A stretch of DNA of 64,000 nucleotides from JAVKBW01 sp964352715 (GTDB lineage: Bacteria > Pseudomonadota > Alphaproteobacteria > UBA8366 > Aestuariispiraceae), in contig CAYGSU010000004.1 in the NCBI GenBank assembly GCA_964352715.1, positions 1 through 64,000 on the forward strand, written 5' to 3'. A program made the translations under genes and the position numbers. Below, one piece after another: positions 60,604 through 64,000 of the stretch (positions are counted from its first letter, which is position 1; every line of letters starts with the position of its first letter). A model generated the notes under the pieces. It ran no database searches. It saw nothing but the letters and a program-made list of their open reading frames with translations, and was not told where the DNA came from.

Positions 60604-60661
60604 GCTTAAGAATACCGCTCCTGCAGTGCAAGACATCGTTTAAGAACAGGAATATGGAACC

Positions 60662-61528
60662 GTGAGTAAAAATATCCTCTTTTGTTTTGGCTTTGGTTAT
60701 TCGGCGCAGGCGCTGGCTGCGCGCCTGATCGATCGTGGCTGGTCGATTCGGGGAACCTGCCGGTCTCCGGAAAAAGCCGCCAGGCTTAAAGAGCAAGGTA
60801 TCGATCCGTTTCTGTTCGATCGCGATACTCCATTGATCGACGCGCAGGCCGCGCTTTCCGGGGTTACGCATCTGCTGTCATCCGTGCCGCCCGACGATCT
60901 CGGCGATCCGGTTCTGGACAACCATGCGGCGGATATCGCAGCGATCGACCAGCTTGACTGGGTCGGTTACCTGTCGACCACCGGTGTTTACGGCGACCGG
61001 GACGGCGACTGGGTGGATGAAACGTCGCCGCGCGAACCGACGGGCGAACGCGGTCAGCGGCGGGTCGATGCAGAGGATGACTGGCTGAAGCTTTGGGAAG
61101 CGATGGGCGTGCCGGTGCACCTGTTTCGCCTGGCCGGCATCTACGGGCCGGGCCGCAATGCCATCGAAACTGTAAAATCCGGCAAGGCGCGCCGCGTCGA
61201 CAAACCCGGTCAGGTGTTCAGCCGTATTCATGTCGATGATATCGCCGCAATTCTCGACGGCTCCATCAACCGGCCGGACCCGGGCGCCGCCTACAATTGC
61301 TGCGACGACAACCCGGCCCCTCCGTCCGAGGTCATCGAATACGCCTGCCGGCTGCTGGGGCAGGAACCGCCGCCGGCCATTCCCTTCGACGAAGCGGAGC
61401 TGTCGCCGATGGCGCGCAGTTTCTATCGCGACAACAAGCGCGTTTCGAACGAACGGATCAAAACCGATCTGGGGGTTACGCTGACATGGCCGGATTACCG
61501 GTCTGCCCTCAAGGCGCTGATGGACTGA
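60662..61528 (+). CDS. NAD-dependent epimerase/dehydratase family protein
   Basis: A short-chain-type Rossmann protein: FCFGFGYSAQALAARL (G-x-G-x-x-A) at the N-terminus and STTGVYGDRDGDWVDE in the active-site region, as in YeeZ-like epimerases. The GTG start follows gaaccg weakly and gives 288 residues. RVSNERIKTDLG near the end is a family mark. No substrate can be assigned. The 3' end overlaps the convergent hydrolase by 20 bases. Confidence 0.85.
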   Translation: MSKNILFCFGFGYSAQALAARLIDRGWSIRGTCRSPEKAARLKEQGIDPFLFDRDTPLIDAQAALSGVTHLLSSVPPDDLGDPVLDNHAADIAAIDQLDWVGYLSTTGVYGDRDGDWVDETSPREPTGERGQRRVDAEDDWLKLWEAMGVPVHLFRLAGIYGPGRNAIETVKSGKARRVDKPGQVFSRIHVDDIAAILDGSINRPDPGAAYNCCDDNPAPPSEVIEYACRLLGQEPPPAIPFDEAELSPMARSFYRDNKRVSNERIKTDLGVTLTWPDYRSALKALMD

Positions 61529-62306
61529 CGATTTCCAGCATTTCATCGACCCGGCGGCACAGATGGGCCAGATCGCGTTCGGTCGACAGGCGATGGTCGC
61601 CGCCCTTGATCACCTCGACAACAAGGTCATCGCTGTCCAGCGCGGCTGCCGCCCGGAAACCATGCGATAGCGGCACATCCGGATCGGCATCGCCATGCAG
61701 AATGCGAACCGGCCCCCGCACCGGAATCGATGGCCCACCCAGCACAGCATGATCTCGTGATTCATCGAGGAACCGACGGGTGATCGGGTAGGCCGTCTCG
61801 CCATAGTCCGACGGCAGGTCGCACTGACCCCGGCGTTGCAGGTCATGACGGTGTTCCGGCGACAGTGACGGTTCGATGAGTTCAGCCGGAAAGTCCGGCG
61901 CCGGGGCAAGCAGGATCAGGCCGGCGATACGCTCGGGGCGGTCACGCGCCAGCATCATCGCCATCCATCCGCCCATCGATGACCCGATGACAATCTGCGG
62001 CCCGTCGGTGATGTCGTCGAAAACGGCCAGACAATCGGCATACCAGTCACCGATCGTGCCGTCTTCGAATCGGCCGCCGGATGATCCGTGGCCGCTGTAA
62101 TCGAACCGCGTGAAATCGCATTGCCGGTGTGTCAGATGGGTATCCAGTCTGCTCGCCTTGGTGCCGGTCATGTCTGAATGAAATCCGCCGCAGAACAGAA
62201 TGCCGGGCGTACCCCGAGCCGCGCCGAAGCGGGTTTTCAGGCAGGCGATCGTTGCTGGCTGTTGACCTTCGACAAGACGCTTTTGGAAGATTTGCTTGCG
62301 TTCCAT
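61509..62306 (-). CDS. Alpha/beta hydrolase
   Basis: The nucleophile elbow is IGSSMGGWMAMML (G-x-S-x-G), with the acid in ILHGDADPDVP and the catalytic His in IKGGDHRLST. The FDYSGHGSSGGRF segment precedes it as in the palmitoyl-thioesterase-like (ABHD10) group. The protein has 265 residues and no signal peptide. Substrate unknown; esterase or thioesterase activity is inferred. Its start is about 90 bases from the divergent GT4 gene. Confidence 0.87.
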   Translation of the reverse strand: MERKQIFQKRLVEGQQPATIACLKTRFGAARGTPGILFCGGFHSDMTGTKASRLDTHLTHRQCDFTRFDYSGHGSSGGRFEDGTIGDWYADCLAVFDDITDGPQIVIGSSMGGWMAMMLARDRPERIAGLILLAPAPDFPAELIEPSLSPEHRHDLQRRGQCDLPSDYGETAYPITRRFLDESRDHAVLGGPSIPVRGPVRILHGDADPDVPLSHGFRAAAALDSDDLVVEVIKGGDHRLSTERDLAHLCRRVDEMLEIVSPSAP

Positions 62307-62394
62307 ATATGATTCCGCTGTAACCGTCGCTCATGAAGCTTCCGGGTCCGGCGACTGTGTCGGGCCCGAACCAGTAGGGTATCGTGCAGCGGCC

Positions 62395-63582
62395 ATGAAT
62401 GACACGGTGAATCAATCCATCCGTCCGGCTATCGTGCAGGTTTTACCCGCGCTGGTAACAGGCGGCGCGGAACGCGGCGCGATTGACGTCGCCGTTGCAT
62501 CGCTGGAGGCCGGCCTGCAATCGATTGTGATATCGTCGGGCGGGCCGATGGCGCGGGAGTTGTCGCGTGCCGGCGCGACACATGTCGAACTGCCTGTAGA
62601 TTCGAAAAATCCGGTTACCATCCGGCGCAATATCAAGCGGATACAGGAAGCTATTCGCCAGCATACCGGCACGGAGTCCGGCCCCGTACCCGGCATCGTC
62701 CATGCCCGCAGCAGGGCGCCGGCCTGGAGCGCGATTCACGCGGCGAGAGGGCTCGGCATGCGGTTCGTGACAACGTTTCACGCCACTTACAATTACAACA
62801 GCCCGGTCAAGAAGGCCTATAATGCGGTCATGACCAAGGGTGAACGCGTCATCGCGATAAGCAATTTTATCCGCGACCACATGATGAACGACTACCAGAC
62901 TGAATGGGCGCGGATCAGGGTAATTCACCGCGGTATCGATACCGGTATGTTTCATCCCGAAAAGGTCGGTGTCGAGCGCGTCGTGAAGCTGGCGACCGAC
63001 TGGCGGCTGCCCGATGGCGTGCCGGTTGTCATGCTGCCGGGCCGCCTGACCCGGTGGAAGGGGCAGATCCTTCTGTTGCGCGCCCTGGCGAAGGTGAAAG
63101 ACCGACCGTATCGCTGCCTGCTGGTCGGGTCGGACCAGGGTCGCACCGCCTACCGCGCCGAACTGGAACGCGAAGCTGCATCGTTGGGTATCGCCGGCCG
63201 GGTTCATATCGTCGACGACTGCCGCGACATGCCGGCCGCCTACATGCTGGCCGATGTCGTGGTTTCAGCGTCTACTGACCCCGAGGCTTTTGGCCGGGTT
63301 GCGGTTGAAGGCCAGGCAATGGGAAGGCCGGTGATCGCACCAAACCATGGCGCTGCACCCGAACAGGTGACCCACGGCGTCACCGGCTTTCTCTTCGATC
63401 CCGGCAATGAAGACTCGCTGGCAGCGGAGCTGGGCGAGGCGTTGGCGCTGGGCCCGGAAGAACGGGACCGGCTGCGCGCGGTCGGAATCGCCAATGTCGC
63501 CGAGAATTTCACCAAGGAAGTGATGTGCGGTAAAACTCTGGAAGTGTACCGGGAAATTCTGGACCGGCACCATATCGCATGA
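62395..63582 (+). CDS. Glycosyltransferase family 4 protein
   Basis: A 395-residue GT-B glycosyltransferase. VLPALVTGGAERGAIDVA (N-terminal acceptor loop), VVMLPGRLTRWKGQILLLRA and ASTDPEAFGRVAVEGQAMGR-like segment with the E-x7-E motif (EAFGRVAVE) are seen. It probably adds a sugar to a lipopolysaccharide core or other surface glycan at the inner membrane. The ATG at 62395 is chosen over an upstream extension of 33 residues. Its stop overlaps the next start by 4 bases (ATGA), so the two glycosyltransferases are translationally coupled. Confidence 0.9.
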   Translation: MNDTVNQSIRPAIVQVLPALVTGGAERGAIDVAVASLEAGLQSIVISSGGPMARELSRAGATHVELPVDSKNPVTIRRNIKRIQEAIRQHTGTESGPVPGIVHARSRAPAWSAIHAARGLGMRFVTTFHATYNYNSPVKKAYNAVMTKGERVIAISNFIRDHMMNDYQTEWARIRVIHRGIDTGMFHPEKVGVERVVKLATDWRLPDGVPVVMLPGRLTRWKGQILLLRALAKVKDRPYRCLLVGSDQGRTAYRAELEREAASLGIAGRVHIVDDCRDMPAAYMLADVVVSASTDPEAFGRVAVEGQAMGRPVIAPNHGAAPEQVTHGVTGFLFDPGNEDSLAAELGEALALGPEERDRLRAVGIANVAENFTKEVMCGKTLEVYREILDRHHIA

Positions 63583-64000
63583 CCGGGTCGGGTCAGCCGA
63601 AGCAATCGGTCCCCGCAGACCGAATTCTGGTTATCAAGCTTGGAGCGCTGGGCGATTTCATCCAGGCGTTCGGCCCGTTCCAGGCAATCAGACAGACCTA
63701 TCCCGATGCGCGCATCTGCCTGCTGACGACGCCGCCATTCGAGAAACTGGCGCAGCAGTCCGGCTGGTTCGACAAGGTCCTGCTGGACCACCGGCCGCGT
63801 CTGACTGACATCGCCGGCGTTCTGGATCTGCGCCGTCGCCTGATGCGGGAACGGTTCGATCTTGTTGTCGATCTGCAGACGTCCGGCAGAAGCAGCGCCT
63901 ATCGCAGGCTGATCTGGCCGCAGACGCCGCTTTGGTCGGGCATCGCCACCGGGGCGTCGCATCGTCACGAAAATCCCCGCCGGGATGCAATGCATACGAT
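63579..64000 (+). CDS. Glycosyltransferase family 9 (heptosyltransferase-like), 3' end outside window
   Basis: The 140 visible residues begin with a short tail, then RILVIKLGALGDFIQAFGPF, the typical nucleotide-sugar-binding N-terminus of GT9 heptosyltransferases, followed by QTYPDARICLLTTPPFEKL and RFDLVVDLQTSGRSS. It is coupled to the preceding GT4 gene and likely builds the same lipopolysaccharide or surface glycan. The frame is open to the window end. Confidence 0.9.
   Translation, partial: MTGSGQPKQSVPADRILVIKLGALGDFIQAFGPFQAIRQTYPDARICLLTTPPFEKLAQQSGWFDKVLLDHRPRLTDIAGVLDLRRRLMRERFDLVVDLQTSGRSSAYRRLIWPQTPLWSGIATGASHRHENPRRDAMHT

Noticed and set aside
1..64000. tRNA genes, CRISPR arrays, insertion sequences, prophage
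   Set aside because: No cloverleaf-like sequence, regularly spaced repeat array, transposase or phage gene was found on either strand.

Overview
The window looks like a chromosomal segment of a free-living, aerobic, high-GC alphaproteobacterium, most probably Rhodospirillales-like. Support comes from gene content and order: ubiE/mutM/enoyl-CoA hydratase/rpsT/dnaA/dnaN/recF/gyrB, FabA/FabB/FabI fatty acid synthesis, the complete System I cytochrome c maturation cluster, CobN-type (aerobic) cobalamin synthesis, TRAP transport, and an FzlA-like division protein. No rRNA, tRNA, CRISPR array, transposase or prophage was recognised. Two runs of exactly 100 N (21558-21657 and 43648-43747) are assembly gaps, and both fall in repeated sequence.

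Region by region. 1-3189 (minus): coaBC (cut by the window edge), ubiB, ubiE. 3291-5786 (plus): mutM, a small secreted protein, an enoyl-CoA hydratase and rpsT with a clear promoter and terminator. 5861-12960: a long non-coding stretch with one perfect DnaA box, then dnaA, dnaN, recF, gyrB. 13064-15837: fabA-fabB-fabI (unsaturated fatty acid synthesis and enoyl reduction). 15876-20250: cobN-cobO. 20390-21124: an exported SYLF-domain protein. 21134-28844 (minus): ccmABCDEFGHI, including the very short ccmD. 28845-29271: a divergent non-coding region with a candidate small RNA (minus strand, C-rich CCUCCCC-type loops and a strong terminal hairpin) and a heat-shock-type promoter for htpG.

31257-33716 is a small accessory-looking cassette: two unrecognised proteins and a SAM methyltransferase, with a perfect 12-bp palindromic operator-like site at the methyltransferase start. 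33723-37943 (minus) is the rpmI-rplT-pheS-pheT translation operon with a good promoter and an internal terminator/attenuator. 38108-44397 is metabolic and accessory: a LigB/DODA-type dioxygenase, a serine hydrolase, an orphan Tat-exported peptide/nickel-type binding protein, an MFS transporter and a sulfotransferase-like gene that only appears broken because a gap duplicates 55 bp. 44411-51526: uppP, then gltD-gltB (glutamate synthase).

51632-58985: a Bcr/CflA transporter, then a same-strand run encoding a 2-hydroxyacid dehydrogenase, a TRAP transporter (P, Q, M), an amidase and a 59-residue membrane protein, probably an uptake and catabolism unit for an organic acid or amide. 59145-64000: an FzlA-like GST-fold protein, a TPR lipoprotein-like exported protein, an NAD-dependent epimerase, an alpha/beta hydrolase and two translationally coupled glycosyltransferases (GT4, GT9) for surface glycan, the last cut by the window end.

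Most of the window is conserved housekeeping sequence. The items most worth a second look are the candidate small RNA between ccmA and htpG, the 31-33 kb cassette with its palindrome, the repeat expansion in CcmI, and the gap artefact that splits the sulfotransferase gene.
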